Source: an uncultured Cryomorphaceae bacterium (GTDB lineage: Bacteria; Bacteroidota; Bacteroidia; Flavobacteriales; Schleiferiaceae). From it: 40,531 nucleotides of DNA. Location: NCBI GenBank assembly GCA_913043005.1, contig CAJWKU010000015.1, positions 1 to 40,531 on the forward strand. Direction: 5' to 3'. The position numbers were made by a program, and so were the translations under genes. The notes under the pieces are model-generated. The model was not told the origin of the DNA. It saw only the letters and a program-made list of their open reading frames with translations, and did not search any database. Below are positions 8,027 to 16,779 of this stretch, one piece after another. Position 1 is the stretch's first letter. Each line of letters begins with the position of its first letter.

Positions 8027-8764
8027 TTAATTCTTTCTTGAAGTATAAGCAACGTAAAGTGTCGCAATTCCAAATGTTAACGGTTGAGACTGTATGTTCT
8101 TAAAATTGAATTCGCTCAGTTTTGACATGAATTTCTCTCCGTAGGGAAATGCATCAACAGAAGCCGGTAAATATGAATATGCGGAGGCATCTTTCGACAA
8201 CCACCTTCCTAAGGTTGGTAAAATGTACTTGAAATAAAAGAAATAAATTTGCTTGAATGGGGCTTTTTCGGGTTTAGAAAATTCAAGAATAGCAATACAT
8301 CCTCCTGGTTTTGTAACCCGATTCATTTCTGATAACCCTTTTTCTAAATCCTCAAAATTTCTTACCCCAAAGGCTACAGTTACCGCATCAAATGAGTCAT
8401 CTTCAAAGGGTAAATTCTCTCCATCTCCAATAATTAGTTTTACACTTGAATTTAATTTACGGCGGGATATTTTTTGCTTTCCAACTTTAATCATCCCCGA
8501 GGAAATATCAATGCCAGTAACTTGAGAATTTGGAATTCCTTTATTTATAGAAATTGCTAAATCTGCTGTTCCAGTGGCTACATCAAGAATTGAAGTTGCG
8601 TCAGTTTTTTTTAAAAAATTGACAGTCCGCCTTCTCCAATTGATATCAATTCCAAGCGATAAAAAGCGATTCAGGAAATCATATCGCTGAGAAATGGAGT
8701 CAAACATTTCTGCAACTTGTTTTTTTTTAGATCCTTCTTTATGGTATGGTTTTACAATTTTCAT
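8027..8764 (-). CDS. ubiE: Demethylmenaquinone methyltransferase (UbiE/MenG)
   Basis: 245 residues from the ATG at 8764. It catalyses the SAM-dependent C-methylation that ends menaquinone synthesis. In an organism of this type the quinone is expected to be menaquinone, so MenG activity is more likely than ubiquinone synthesis. Visible: the family signature FDSISQRYDFLNRFLSLGID, SAM motif I ILDVATGTADLA (59-70), the GDGENLPFEDDSFDAVTVAFGVRNF segment, and the late signature YSYLPASVDAFPYGEKF. A TTG three codons upstream (8773) is an alternative start but the ATG is preferred. It lies 12 bp after trkH and 13 bp before porT, so translation is probably coupled through one message. Confidence 0.96.
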   Translation of the reverse strand: MKIVKPYHKEGSKKKQVAEMFDSISQRYDFLNRFLSLGIDINWRRRTVNFLKKTDATSILDVATGTADLAISINKGIPNSQVTGIDISSGMIKVGKQKISRRKLNSSVKLIIGDGENLPFEDDSFDAVTVAFGVRNFEDLEKGLSEMNRVTKPGGCIAILEFSKPEKAPFKQIYFFYFKYILPTLGRWLSKDASAYSYLPASVDAFPYGEKFMSKLSEFNFKNIQSQPLTFGIATLYVAYTSRKN

Positions 8765-8776
8765 TGGCAACAAATT

Positions 8777-10606
8777 CTAACCAACTTGAACTTGAGCTTT
8801 TGGATATGTGTAATCATGAGATTCTTTTTTTCTTCTCGTTAAAGCAAAAGCCAAAGTTACAGTACCAATTCGACCAATTAGCATTGATATCATTAGAATT
8901 ATTTTGCCCGCCGAGCTCAACTCTGATGTTATACCCATGGATAATCCAACTGTACAGAATGCAGACACTTGTTCAAAAACTATCCTAATTAGTCCCAAAT
9001 GTCCATCAGTTATTGTCAATAAGAATATTCCTATTAAAACCCCACCTAAAGTGAAGAGAAAAACGCTCAGTGCAAGGTTTAACATTTCAACAGGAATAGT
9101 ATGCTTAAATAGCTCTACCCGTTTTCTTCCTCTAATTGTTGATATCGCATTCATTAATACTAAGGTAAATGTTGATGTTTTGATACCTCCTGCTGTTGAA
9201 CCTGATGCCCCGCCTATGAACATGAGAATAATTAATACAAGCAGGGTTGGGAGAGCTAGGTCTCCTATTTCCATAATGTTAAATCCTGCAGTTCTTCCAA
9301 TGGTTATTTGAATAAAGGATAAAAATGACTGGCTCCCAATTTTCAATCCATCGAGTATTTCTTTATTTTCTAATAATCCATAAAATAAAGATCCTACAAG
9401 GATCAGAACTATCGTTGAGTAAAAAGAGATTTTTGAATTGACCTTTAAATGTTTCCATGGGTTTTTTCTGCGCATTAGAACAGCACGATAAGAAAATAAG
9501 TCATGGATTGTCCCAAATCCAAGACCACCCAGGACAATGGTCGCGGCCATTATTGTCATAAAGGAAATATTTTGACTAATTAATGGGTGTGCTAAGCCCT
9601 CAGGGAATAAAGTAAATCCAGCGTTATTAAATGCTGATATTGCGTGAAATATGCTAAAGAAAATTTTGTCACCTATTTGCTTAAATTCATAATCTCCCCA
9701 TGAAAAAAACAACAAAACAGTCGCAGCAATTTCAAATATAATTGAGAACCTAAATATTTGTCGGATCAGGATTGCTGATGATTCAAGTGAGTCTGAGCTA
9801 TATTCCACCTGAATGAGACTTTTATATCGAGTTCCGATTCGCGAGTTTGCTAAAAGCGCAAAAATGCTTGCAAAAGCAATGAAATTTAACCCTCCTAACT
9901 GAATTAGAATCATCACCACAATTTTCCCTTTAAAGCTTAAAAATTCTGCAACATTTATAATATTTAACCCTGTGACACTAACTGCAGAAACACTTGTAAA
10001 CGAAGCTTCATAAATACTCATTCCAACTCCGCTTTTTGTCATTTCCGGCATTAATAAAAATAGCGAGCCTAAAGAAGTTATAATTAGAAAACTGGAGACT
10101 AAAAGAGCTGGTGGGCTTAATTTTAGAAATGGTAAAAGTCTACTGGCTTTTCCCATTTCTAAAGCCACAAAAACTAAGAAATATCCTTGAATAAATAACA
10201 TCATAAATTGGTCTAATTGTTTTATACCGAGGTAATTTCCAACAGAAGATATTATTTCAATATTAAAAATATTTATACATAAAATATTAATCGTCATATA
10301 AATAATTAGCCCACTTTCCCATTTGGAATTTCTTATGTAATCCAGAGGTGAAAATGAGTAAAAAAGCTCAACTAAATACTTAATAATATAAAATCCAATG
10401 GTGCTTTTAAGTATGTAATTCACCAGCAGGATTTCATCTTCTGATAACGAAAATCCGTGACTATATACTAGAGAAGCAATTGCTGTTAACGATAGAGGAA
10501 CACTTAGGTAACGAAATAATTTGATAACAACTGATTTACTGCTGTAAATTCTTAGGTTAATCCATTCACGGATTATTAATAATATTTTGCGATTTGAATC
10601 ACTCAC
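8777..10606 (-). CDS. TrkH/KtrB-type potassium uptake protein with long N-terminal extension
   Basis: 609 residues, very hydrophobic, an inner-membrane K+ channel subunit. The four selectivity-filter loops are all present, each with its key glycine: VTGL (211-214), NAGF (328-331), TAGFN (439-443) and TVGLS (552-556). The gating-loop segment FIGGASGSTAGGIKT (463-477) is also clear. The conserved part begins at about residue 165. The first 160 residues add several extra membrane segments not found in the classical 450-480-residue TrkH/KtrB. The regulatory partner TrkA/KtrA is not in the window. The GTG start directly follows the aminotransferase TAA with no gap, suggesting coupled translation. 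No ATG is available nearby. Confidence 0.93.
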   Translation of the reverse strand: MSDSNRKILLIIREWINLRIYSSKSVVIKLFRYLSVPLSLTAIASLVYSHGFSLSEDEILLVNYILKSTIGFYIIKYLVELFYSFSPLDYIRNSKWESGLIIYMTINILCINIFNIEIISSVGNYLGIKQLDQFMMLFIQGYFLVFVALEMGKASRLLPFLKLSPPALLVSSFLIITSLGSLFLLMPEMTKSGVGMSIYEASFTSVSAVSVTGLNIINVAEFLSFKGKIVVMILIQLGGLNFIAFASIFALLANSRIGTRYKSLIQVEYSSDSLESSAILIRQIFRFSIIFEIAATVLLFFSWGDYEFKQIGDKIFFSIFHAISAFNNAGFTLFPEGLAHPLISQNISFMTIMAATIVLGGLGFGTIHDLFSYRAVLMRRKNPWKHLKVNSKISFYSTIVLILVGSLFYGLLENKEILDGLKIGSQSFLSFIQITIGRTAGFNIMEIGDLALPTLLVLIILMFIGGASGSTAGGIKTSTFTLVLMNAISTIRGRKRVELFKHTIPVEMLNLALSVFLFTLGGVLIGIFLLTITDGHLGLIRIVFEQVSAFCTVGLSMGITSELSSAGKIILMISMLIGRIGTVTLAFALTRRKKESHDYTYPKAQVQVG

Positions 10607-11788
10607 TTAATTCGGTTTAATTGCAAGTAAGGTTGCGATTATACGCTCCCCTGCTTTTTTAAGATTTTCTTCAGAGGTGGCATAACTGAATCGTATGTAC
10701 CCGTCAAGCCCAAATGCTTCTCCTGGCACAGACGCCACACCCCCATCAAGAATTGCCATGCAGAGATCCAGTGCAGTTTTATAAGTTTTATTTAAGTAGT
10801 TTGAGGCATCGACGAAAAGATAGAATGCTCCATCTGGTTCTATAAAATTTAAATATTTTGCCTTTTTGAGAATATCACCCAATATTTTTCTTCGAATTGT
10901 GAAATCGTCAACCATATATGAGACTTTTTCCGGACCAGCAAGAACTGCAGAGATTGCAGCTCGTTGAGCTATACTAGATGCTCCGCTTGTAAATTGACTT
11001 TGAATTTTTTCACATGCTTTGACCAATGTTTCAGGAGCCCCCATAAAGCCTATTCTCCATCCAGTCATGGCAAATCCCTTTGAAAGACCATTAACAGTGG
11101 CAACTCGATGCTTCATCCCTTCAAATGAGGCCATACTTACATGTTTTTCCCCATAGCTTATATACTCGTATATCTCATCACTAATAATCCAAACTTCAGG
11201 ATGTTTTTTAAGGACATTAACAAGAGATTTGAGCTCTTCTTTCGAGTACATTGCACCACTTGGATTATTTGGACTAGAGAAGATCATTAATTTTGTTTTT
11301 TTTGTTATTGAATCTTCTAATTGAGCTGGTGTTATTTTAAATCCCTGATTTAATCCTGCTTGTGGAGAAATAATATTTCCTCCAATAAATTTAACAAGGT
11401 CTGCATATGAAACCCAGTATGGAGCGGGTATTATAACATCATCTCCCTGATTAACAATTGCTAAAACTATATTTGCTATTGACTGCTTAGCTCCAGTACT
11501 TATAATTATTTCATTGGGCTGATAAGAAAGGTTGTTATCCCTTTTAAATTTTTCTGAAATAGCTTGCCTCAAGTCGAGGTAGCCAGGAACTGGCATATAA
11601 TGAGAATAATTTTCATCAATACCTATTTTTCCTGAAGATTTAATAAAATCCGGGGTGTCAAAATCAGGTTCGCCAAGACTTAAACTGATGATATCGTGCC
11701 CTGCTTCTTGCAATTCACGACTTTTTTTTGTCATTTCAATAGTCATGGGTACTGCCAGAGACCTGACTCGGTTAGATAGAAAAAGCAT
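10607..11788 (-). CDS. Pyridoxal-phosphate aspartate/aromatic aminotransferase (class I, AAT I-gamma-like)
   Basis: 393 residues. Fold-type I aminotransferase with SLGEPDFDTP (36-45), YMPVPGYLDLR, PLP-phosphate contact STGAKQSI, SSPNNPSG (171-178), SDEIYEY (203-209) and the PLP-binding lysine K237 in NGLSKGFAMTGWRIGF. These features fit the subgroup of aspartate aminotransferases of the Thermus/Bacillus type, which make aspartate from oxaloacetate and glutamate and in some species also transaminate prephenate. The exact specificity is not resolved. It is first in an apparent operon with trkH, ubiE and porT. The start ATG is 5 nt from a near-consensus -7 box (TACTTTTA), so the message may be leaderless. 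Confidence 0.92.
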   Translation of the reverse strand: MLFLSNRVRSLAVPMTIEMTKKSRELQEAGHDIISLSLGEPDFDTPDFIKSSGKIGIDENYSHYMPVPGYLDLRQAISEKFKRDNNLSYQPNEIIISTGAKQSIANIVLAIVNQGDDVIIPAPYWVSYADLVKFIGGNIISPQAGLNQGFKITPAQLEDSITKKTKLMIFSSPNNPSGAMYSKEELKSLVNVLKKHPEVWIISDEIYEYISYGEKHVSMASFEGMKHRVATVNGLSKGFAMTGWRIGFMGAPETLVKACEKIQSQFTSGASSIAQRAAISAVLAGPEKVSYMVDDFTIRRKILGDILKKAKYLNFIEPDGAFYLFVDASNYLNKTYKTALDLCMAILDGGVASVPGEAFGLDGYIRFSYATSEENLKKAGERIIATLLAIKPN

Positions 11789-11793
11789 GAGTG

Positions 11794-11801
11794 TAAAAGT
11801 A
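11794..11801 (-). promoter_or_regulatory. Possible -7 box of the aminotransferase operon (TACTTTTA), 5 nt before ATG
   Basis: One mismatch to TAnnTTTG (last G is A) on the minus strand. Only CACTC separates it from the ATG at 11788, so transcription would start at or next to the start codon. The gap to the divergent gene is tiny, so few other promoter positions exist. Confidence 0.4.
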
Positions 11802-11821
11802 TGAATTGCCGTTAAATGCCC

Positions 11822-11829
11822 GATATTTG
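11822..11829 (+). promoter_or_regulatory. Possible -7 box (GATATTTG), 4 nt before the ATG at 11834
   Basis: One mismatch to TAnnTTTG. TTTT separates it from the ATG at 11834. It overlaps the first codons of the longer version of the gene (ATG 11816), and so favours the shorter one. Confidence 0.4.
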
Positions 11830-11833
11830 TTTT

Positions 11834-12355
11834 ATGGATATTTTTTTAGATACTTTTCGAACCATTTTCCCGTCTATTCTAATTTTGATTGTCGTTTATC
11901 TAATGATGTCTAGTTTTCTAGAAAATGAGGATAAGAGAAGAAAAAGCGAAAGAGTTAGAGCTACCCAAAAGCAATCACTTCCTATTAGAATGCAGGCTTA
12001 TGAACGTTTAGCACTATTTCTCGAACGCATTAGTCCAAATTCTCTTCTTTTAAGAGTCAAAGCTGGAAATCTCACTAATCAAGAGTACTTGCTTCTCATT
12101 CAGCAAAATATCAGAAGTGAGTTTGAGCACAACCTTAGTCAACAAATCTATGTTTCGGATAGAATGTGGGAGATGGTTGTTGCATCAAAGAGCACTATGG
12201 CTTCAATTGTAAATACCGTCTCTGCTGATCTTGGCCCTGAGGCAAGCGGCGCTGACTTGAGTAAAGCCATTTTAAAAGCATGTATGCAAATGGAAAATAT
12301 CCCTTCTAAGTCTGCTTTAAGTTATTTGAGACAAGAAGTTATCGAGGAGTTTTAA
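11834..12355 (+). CDS. Conserved membrane-anchored protein of unknown function (Bacteroidota-type)
   Basis: 173 residues from the ATG at 11834; a version six residues longer begins at the ATG at 11816. One N-terminal transmembrane segment (about residues 8-28, rich in Ile, Leu and Val) is followed by a charged stretch (ENEDKRRKSERVRATQKQ) and a soluble, mostly helical domain with PIRMQAYERLALFLERI, VKAGNLTNQEYLLLIQQNIRSEFEHNLSQQIYVSDRMW and SKAILKACMQMENIPSKSALSYLRQEV. I recognise this as a small protein widespread in Bacteroidota that carries only a domain-of-unknown-function label. I cannot assign a role. It sits alone on the plus strand, divergent from the aminotransferase, and its end overlaps the meaB end by 17 bp. 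Confidence 0.82.
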   Translation: MDIFLDTFRTIFPSILILIVVYLMMSSFLENEDKRRKSERVRATQKQSLPIRMQAYERLALFLERISPNSLLLRVKAGNLTNQEYLLLIQQNIRSEFEHNLSQQIYVSDRMWEMVVASKSTMASIVNTVSADLGPEASGADLSKAILKACMQMENIPSKSALSYLRQEVIEEF

Positions 12356-13367
12356 TAATCTCGCGAAATTCTTGAATAAAAATATCTAAAGCTTTTTCTG
12401 GTGTAATATCTCCTTTGACAATTTTCTCTTTCAGAGATTTATTGAGTTCATGGAAATGTTTTTCCTGAATCAGTTCATTAGCAATATGGCTTCTCCAATT
12501 TTTATCAAATGCGATTTCATTCTGTTTTTTTCTATTAAAATCAAGATATCCTCCATGCATTCTATGTCTGCAACATTTTTCAATCAGCTCTAAAAGATGA
12601 TCAACTCCTTTGTTTTCTCTAGCACTTATTGAAATTGCAGGAACTAACCAACCATCTTCATGCGAAAACAGGTGTAGTACATTCTTTAAGAAACCTAATG
12701 CGATTTTTGCCAAATTTATTTGTTCTCCATCTGCTTTGTTTACGGCTAAAATATCAGCGCTTTCGAGAATTCCACGCTTTATACCTTGAATTTCATCTCC
12801 TGCTCCTGGAAGAGCCATTAGAACAAAACAGTCAACAAAATTATTGATTGCAATTTCATTTTGACCAACACCTACTGTTTCTATTATTATTCGATCGTAT
12901 CCAGCAGATTCACAAAGGTGAATTATTTCTCTCGTACTATTTCCGATACCACCTAGCTGTCCTGATGATGATGAGGGTCTTATAAAAGCATTATTTTCTT
13001 TGGATAATTTTTCCATTCTTGTTTTGTCTCCAAGGATACTTCCCCCACTATTCGGACTACTCGGGTCAAATGCGAGTACCGCAATTCTGTGACCACTTTG
13101 GATGTAAATATTTCCTAATCTCTCAATTAATGTGCTTTTTCCCACTCCTGGATTTCCCGTAATACCGATTCTAAAGCTGGTATTTTTATTTTTTGGTAAG
13201 GACTCAATTAATTTTCTTGCTATCGCCCTATCAGCTATTTTTCTGCTTTCCACCAATGTTATTGCCTGAGAAAGCATAGATCTATCACCGATTTGAATTC
13301 CTCTTACTAATGACTTAACATCTAAGGAGGCTCTTGGTAAAGATTTTGCATTTGGATTTATGGACAT
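12339..13367 (-). CDS. meaB: Methylmalonyl-CoA mutase-associated GTPase MeaB
   Basis: 342 residues. MeaB is a G3E-family P-loop GTPase that gates delivery of adenosylcobalamin to methylmalonyl-CoA mutase and protects it from inactivation. Visible: Walker A GNPGVGKS (71-78), the switch-region DPSSPNSGGSILGDKTRM, the ETVGVGQNEI segment, and the guanine-specificity motif VNKADG. The C-terminal arm that mediates dimerisation is present. It follows the mutase large subunit after 3 bp, the classic linkage. It is convergent with the plus-strand gene of unknown function and the two coding ends overlap by 17 bp. ATG start. Confidence 0.96.
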   Translation of the reverse strand: MSINPNAKSLPRASLDVKSLVRGIQIGDRSMLSQAITLVESRKIADRAIARKLIESLPKNKNTSFRIGITGNPGVGKSTLIERLGNIYIQSGHRIAVLAFDPSSPNSGGSILGDKTRMEKLSKENNAFIRPSSSSGQLGGIGNSTREIIHLCESAGYDRIIIETVGVGQNEIAINNFVDCFVLMALPGAGDEIQGIKRGILESADILAVNKADGEQINLAKIALGFLKNVLHLFSHEDGWLVPAISISARENKGVDHLLELIEKCCRHRMHGGYLDFNRKKQNEIAFDKNWRSHIANELIQEKHFHELNKSLKEKIVKGDITPEKALDIFIQEFREIIKTPR

Positions 13368-13370
13368 GAT

Positions 13371-15386
13371 TTAAAACCTATCATTTAATGCAAGATCTAA
13401 TATTTTCGAAGCTGATTCTGAAATTGGACTTCCCGGTCCAAATACTGCAACTACACCAAGTGAAAAAAGAAAATCATAATCAGCCTTAGGCACAACACCA
13501 CCAACAATAATTTGAATATCTGAACGATTTGAATTTTTAAGCGATTTAAGTAACTCAGGAACCAGTGTTTTATGTCCGGCAGCAAGAGATGAAACCCCAA
13601 TCCAATGAACATCATTTTCAATAGCTTGTTTTGCAGTTTCTTCTGGGGTTTGAAACAAAGGACCCAAATCAACATCAAAACCAATATCTGCAAAACTGGA
13701 CGCTACAACTTTAGCTCCTCGATCATGCCCATCTTGACCCATTTTAGCGATTAGAATCCTGGGAGCCCTACCTTCGGTTTGAAGAAACAATGAAGTCATA
13801 TGTTTTGCTTTGATAAAAGCCGGATCCTCAGCATTTTCTTTTTTGTACACACCGGAAATTACTGAATTATTTGCTTCGTAACGACCAAATACTGATTCTA
13901 AAGTATTACTGATTTCGCCGAGTGTTGCTCTTAGCTCTGCTGCTATAATTGCTTTTTCTAATATATTTCCTTCTTTACTTTGAGCACATATTCTTAGGTC
14001 TTCAAGAGCAATGGATACTTTAGTATTGTCTCTCGATTTTTTTAACAAAATTATTTGCTTTAATTGCGACTTACGGACCTTTGAGTTATCAACTTGACGA
14101 ACTTCAAGTGTTTCAGCTTCTTTTCTTTGAAATGCGTTTACACCTACAAGTATTTCTCTTCCAGAGTCTAATCTAGCTTGTTTAATGGCTGCAGATTCTT
14201 CGATACGAATTTTTGGAATACCGAGCTCAATTGCTTTTGTCATTCCACCCGCATTTTCTATTTCTTTAATTAATTTCCCTGCATCAGATAATAATTGGGA
14301 AGTTCTTTTTTCAATAACAATACTTCCTCCAAAAGGATCCACAAAATCCAAAAGTCCAATTTTTGATTGAAGATAGATTTGAGTTTCTCGGGCAATCTTA
14401 GCGGAATATTCTGTTGGTAGAGCTATTGCCTCATCTAAAGCATTTGAATGCAACGATTGAGTTCCTCCTATAACAGCGGATAAAGCTTCAAAAGCTGTAC
14501 GCGAAATGTTATTAAAGGGTTGCTGCTCAGTTAAACTCCAGCCACTGGTTTGGCAATGTGTTCTCAGGGCAGAGCTTTTTGGATTTTTTGCTCCAAACTG
14601 TTCAACAATTTGGGTCCATAAAACTCGCGCTGCTCGGAGCTTTGCAATTTCAGTTACAAAGTCCATTCCGATACCCCAAAAAAAACTTATTCTAGGTGCA
14701 AAATCATCTATTTTCAATCCAGATGATAGACCTGTTTTAATATATTCAATTCCATCAGCCAAAGTATAAGCTAATTCAATTTCAGCGGTTGCTCCTGCCT
14801 CTTGCATATGATAACCTGAAATACTGATGCTGTTGAATTTTGGCATATTTCTGCTGGTGAATTTAAAAATATCTCCAATTATTCGCATGCTATCATCTGG
14901 AGGATATATGTATGTATTTCTCACCATAAATTCCTTTAGGATATCATTTTGTATCGTTCCAGTTAGTTCACTCATTTTAACCCCTTGCTCTTTACCTGCA
15001 ATAATAAAAAAGGCTAGTATGGGAATTACGGCACCATTCATTGTCATGGAAACGGACATTTGATCTAATGGTATTCCATTAAAAAGTCGTTTCATGTCTT
15101 CAACACTGTCAATTGCTACTCCTGCTTTCCCAACATCTCCGGTGACTCTAGGGTGATCACTATCATATCCTCTATGAGTTGCTAGATCAAATGCAACACT
15201 AAGCCCTTTCTGCCCAGCTTTTAAGTTTTTTTTGTAAAACGAATTACTTTCTTCTGCAGTAGAAAAACCTGCGTATTGCCGAATAGTCCACGGCTTGCTT
15301 GTGTACATAGTTTTGTAAGGCCCGCGCAAGTAAGGTGGCTTTCCTGCATCATCTGATTCGTGTGAGAAACGTTTTTGTTCTTTCAT
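13371..15386 (-). CDS. scpA: Methylmalonyl-CoA mutase large (catalytic) subunit
   Basis: 671 residues from the ATG at 15386. It interconverts methylmalonyl-CoA and succinyl-CoA with adenosylcobalamin. The N-terminal (beta/alpha)8 barrel has the family segments [40 protein letters not shown] and [20 protein letters not shown]. The C-terminal B12 domain has D552-G-H554-D-R-G557, the DxHxxG motif whose His ligates cobalt, plus VSSLAAGH and the VGG loop. A TTG nine bases upstream (15395) overlaps the small-subunit stop, but the ATG leaves a neat 2-bp gap and is preferred. The order small subunit, large subunit, meaB gives a complete mutase unit, pointing to propionyl-CoA or branched-chain amino acid use. 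Confidence 0.97.
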   Translation of the reverse strand: MKEQKRFSHESDDAGKPPYLRGPYKTMYTSKPWTIRQYAGFSTAEESNSFYKKNLKAGQKGLSVAFDLATHRGYDSDHPRVTGDVGKAGVAIDSVEDMKRLFNGIPLDQMSVSMTMNGAVIPILAFFIIAGKEQGVKMSELTGTIQNDILKEFMVRNTYIYPPDDSMRIIGDIFKFTSRNMPKFNSISISGYHMQEAGATAEIELAYTLADGIEYIKTGLSSGLKIDDFAPRISFFWGIGMDFVTEIAKLRAARVLWTQIVEQFGAKNPKSSALRTHCQTSGWSLTEQQPFNNISRTAFEALSAVIGGTQSLHSNALDEAIALPTEYSAKIARETQIYLQSKIGLLDFVDPFGGSIVIEKRTSQLLSDAGKLIKEIENAGGMTKAIELGIPKIRIEESAAIKQARLDSGREILVGVNAFQRKEAETLEVRQVDNSKVRKSQLKQIILLKKSRDNTKVSIALEDLRICAQSKEGNILEKAIIAAELRATLGEISNTLESVFGRYEANNSVISGVYKKENAEDPAFIKAKHMTSLFLQTEGRAPRILIAKMGQDGHDRGAKVVASSFADIGFDVDLGPLFQTPEETAKQAIENDVHWIGVSSLAAGHKTLVPELLKSLKNSNRSDIQIIVGGVVPKADYDFLFSLGVVAVFGPGSPISESASKILDLALNDRF

Positions 15387-15388
15387 TC

Positions 15389-16426
15389 TCACCAATTTTT
15401 ATTTTCAATATTCTCAATTGTAGAATGATTTTTAGTGCATTCACTGATTTTTAATTTCGCGGCTAAAATTATTTTCTCAGACCATTCATCTAAAAGGTAT
15501 GAGCCTTTTAGAATGTCTTTTTCTTTGGTGAGACCCGTTTCATAAGCCAGGATAAGAAATTGATCTCGCGCCCATTGTTTTGCTTTTGCACTTACTTCGA
15601 CAGGATGAATAATAATTTCATCACAACCTCCTAACCATAAGGATTGAGCTTCGATACCTCTTGCTATTAACTGTTCAGGAGGGTCTTTTTCAATATTTGA
15701 TGATGTTTCTCCACAAATCCATAAGGATGAATTGTCTCTATTTTTCTTCTTTAAAATAGAATTCCATAAAATTCTAATCGCCTGAGTCATTGCGATTGTC
15801 TCAAGATAATTACGATGAGATTTTATAAACACTATACATTTATCTGTGTTTTCCCATCCTAATGTATCTAACTGAATTATTAAACTAGATATTGTAAAAG
15901 CAACATGATCAACAGAATTATTTACAGTATTAGAGTGAGTATAAGAATATATTGTTCGAACATTTTTTGGCGTATTTAAATCTAATTTGGAAATTCTTTT
16001 TTTAAGAGATCCTAGATCCCAATCGCCTTTAGTGATAGTTTTTTTCAAAGAATTAAGTCTCATGCTACCATGCCACTCACTTGGGTTTTGAGAATCAGGA
16101 AGCGATCTAATGGATGCTGAAATTAATTTTTGATCTACATTACCAACAAAATGAATCGGACAAATATCAAGTCGTATTTTTTTCAAAATAGTGGGAATAT
16201 CTTTATGGTTTTTTATATGAATCATAAGGGATGACGCACCATTGTTAAGAGCATTTAATGCAATGGAATTGGATTTTTTAATATTTGCAGTTGAATCAAT
16301 TATCTCAATATAATTTTTATGGGGAAAAGGTGATTTAACCCCTGTCCATGGGAGAAAAGTGTTTCCTGACTTTTTCCCCGTTGTCGGTAATGTCAGACCA
16401 TTTGGCAAGATGATATTATCACTCAC
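15389..16426 (-). CDS. mutA: Methylmalonyl-CoA mutase small (non-catalytic) subunit, short form
   Basis: 345 residues. It is the partner of the catalytic subunit in the heterodimeric mutase: recognisable but degenerate barrel segments include [11 protein letters not shown], the late segment [15 protein letters not shown] and [13 protein letters not shown]. It lacks the DxHxxG motif and any B12 domain, as expected for a non-catalytic subunit. It is clearly shorter than most small subunits known to me (about 450-640 residues) and stops where the barrel ends. The call rests on position (directly before the large subunit, after DivIC, as in other Bacteroidota) as much as on sequence. The GTG start overlaps the DivIC stop (GTGA), indicating coupled translation. 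No in-frame stop or frameshift is seen. Confidence 0.85.
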   Translation of the reverse strand: MSDNIILPNGLTLPTTGKKSGNTFLPWTGVKSPFPHKNYIEIIDSTANIKKSNSIALNALNNGASSLMIHIKNHKDIPTILKKIRLDICPIHFVGNVDQKLISASIRSLPDSQNPSEWHGSMRLNSLKKTITKGDWDLGSLKKRISKLDLNTPKNVRTIYSYTHSNTVNNSVDHVAFTISSLIIQLDTLGWENTDKCIVFIKSHRNYLETIAMTQAIRILWNSILKKKNRDNSSLWICGETSSNIEKDPPEQLIARGIEAQSLWLGGCDEIIIHPVEVSAKAKQWARDQFLILAYETGLTKEKDILKGSYLLDEWSEKIILAAKLKISECTKNHSTIENIENKNW

Positions 16427-16746
16427 TCTTTATCTTTTAATGGCTCAACTAGAATTACCTGTTCTCCAGGTTTGTGCATCCAGAAAGTTTCTCGCGCGAA
16501 TCTCTCTAATTTTTGAGGGTCTGAAGAAAGGGCTTCAATTTGATTTTCAGTATTTTTTAATTCTTTTTTGTAAAAATTAATTCCATCCTCTAGGGCCTTT
16601 AGTTTGGAATCTAGTTCATACTGGATCAAAACGGAACTCCTATCAATAAAAATCATCCAAAAGGAGAAAAAAACCGCAGCTAGAAAGTATTTATTGGTGA
16701 GACGCCTCCACCATTTAGATTTTAGCAAAAGTTTCAGCCGGTTCAT
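16423..16746 (-). CDS. Septum formation initiator DivIC/FtsB-like protein
   Basis: 107 residues from the ATG at 16746. Layout: short basic cytoplasmic N-terminus (KLLLKSKWWRRLTNK), one transmembrane segment (about residues 20-36), then a periplasmic coiled coil (YELDSKLKALEDGINFYKKELKNTENQIEAL), and the family's C-terminal QKLERFARETFWMHKPGEQVILVE. FtsB/DivIC bridges FtsL and FtsQ/DivIB in the divisome. In Bacteroidota this gene commonly lies directly before the mutase small subunit, as here. A TTG two codons upstream is the G end of a perfect -7 box (TACTTTTG), so the ATG is the start, and the message may begin at the ATG itself. Confidence 0.9.
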   Translation of the reverse strand: MNRLKLLLKSKWWRRLTNKYFLAAVFFSFWMIFIDRSSVLIQYELDSKLKALEDGINFYKKELKNTENQIEALSSDPQKLERFARETFWMHKPGEQVILVEPLKDKE

Positions 16747-16749
16747 ACT

Positions 16750-16757
16750 CAAAAGTA
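16750..16757 (-). promoter_or_regulatory. -7 promoter box (TACTTTTG), 3 nt before the DivIC ATG
   Basis: Exact TAnnTTTG match. Only AGT separates it from the ATG at 16746, which would place the transcription start on the A of ATG. No clear -33 TTG. It could drive divIC and the mutase genes independently of the ABC exporter gene upstream. Confidence 0.5.
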
Positions 16758-16779
16758 CAACTATTCAAGTTCTAAGCTT

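Noticed and set aside
8904-9311. 135-codon plus-strand frame inside trkH
   Set aside because: Antisense shadow of a membrane-protein gene. No promoter box and no family features.
15387-15395. TTG start for the mutase large subunit, overlapping the small-subunit stop
   Set aside because: An in-frame ATG three codons on (15386) gives the expected family N-terminus and a 2-bp gap.
15389-16426. Mutase small subunit as a pseudogene
   Set aside because: It is short and divergent, but the frame is intact, both junctions are tightly coupled, and lack of a B12 domain is normal for this subunit.
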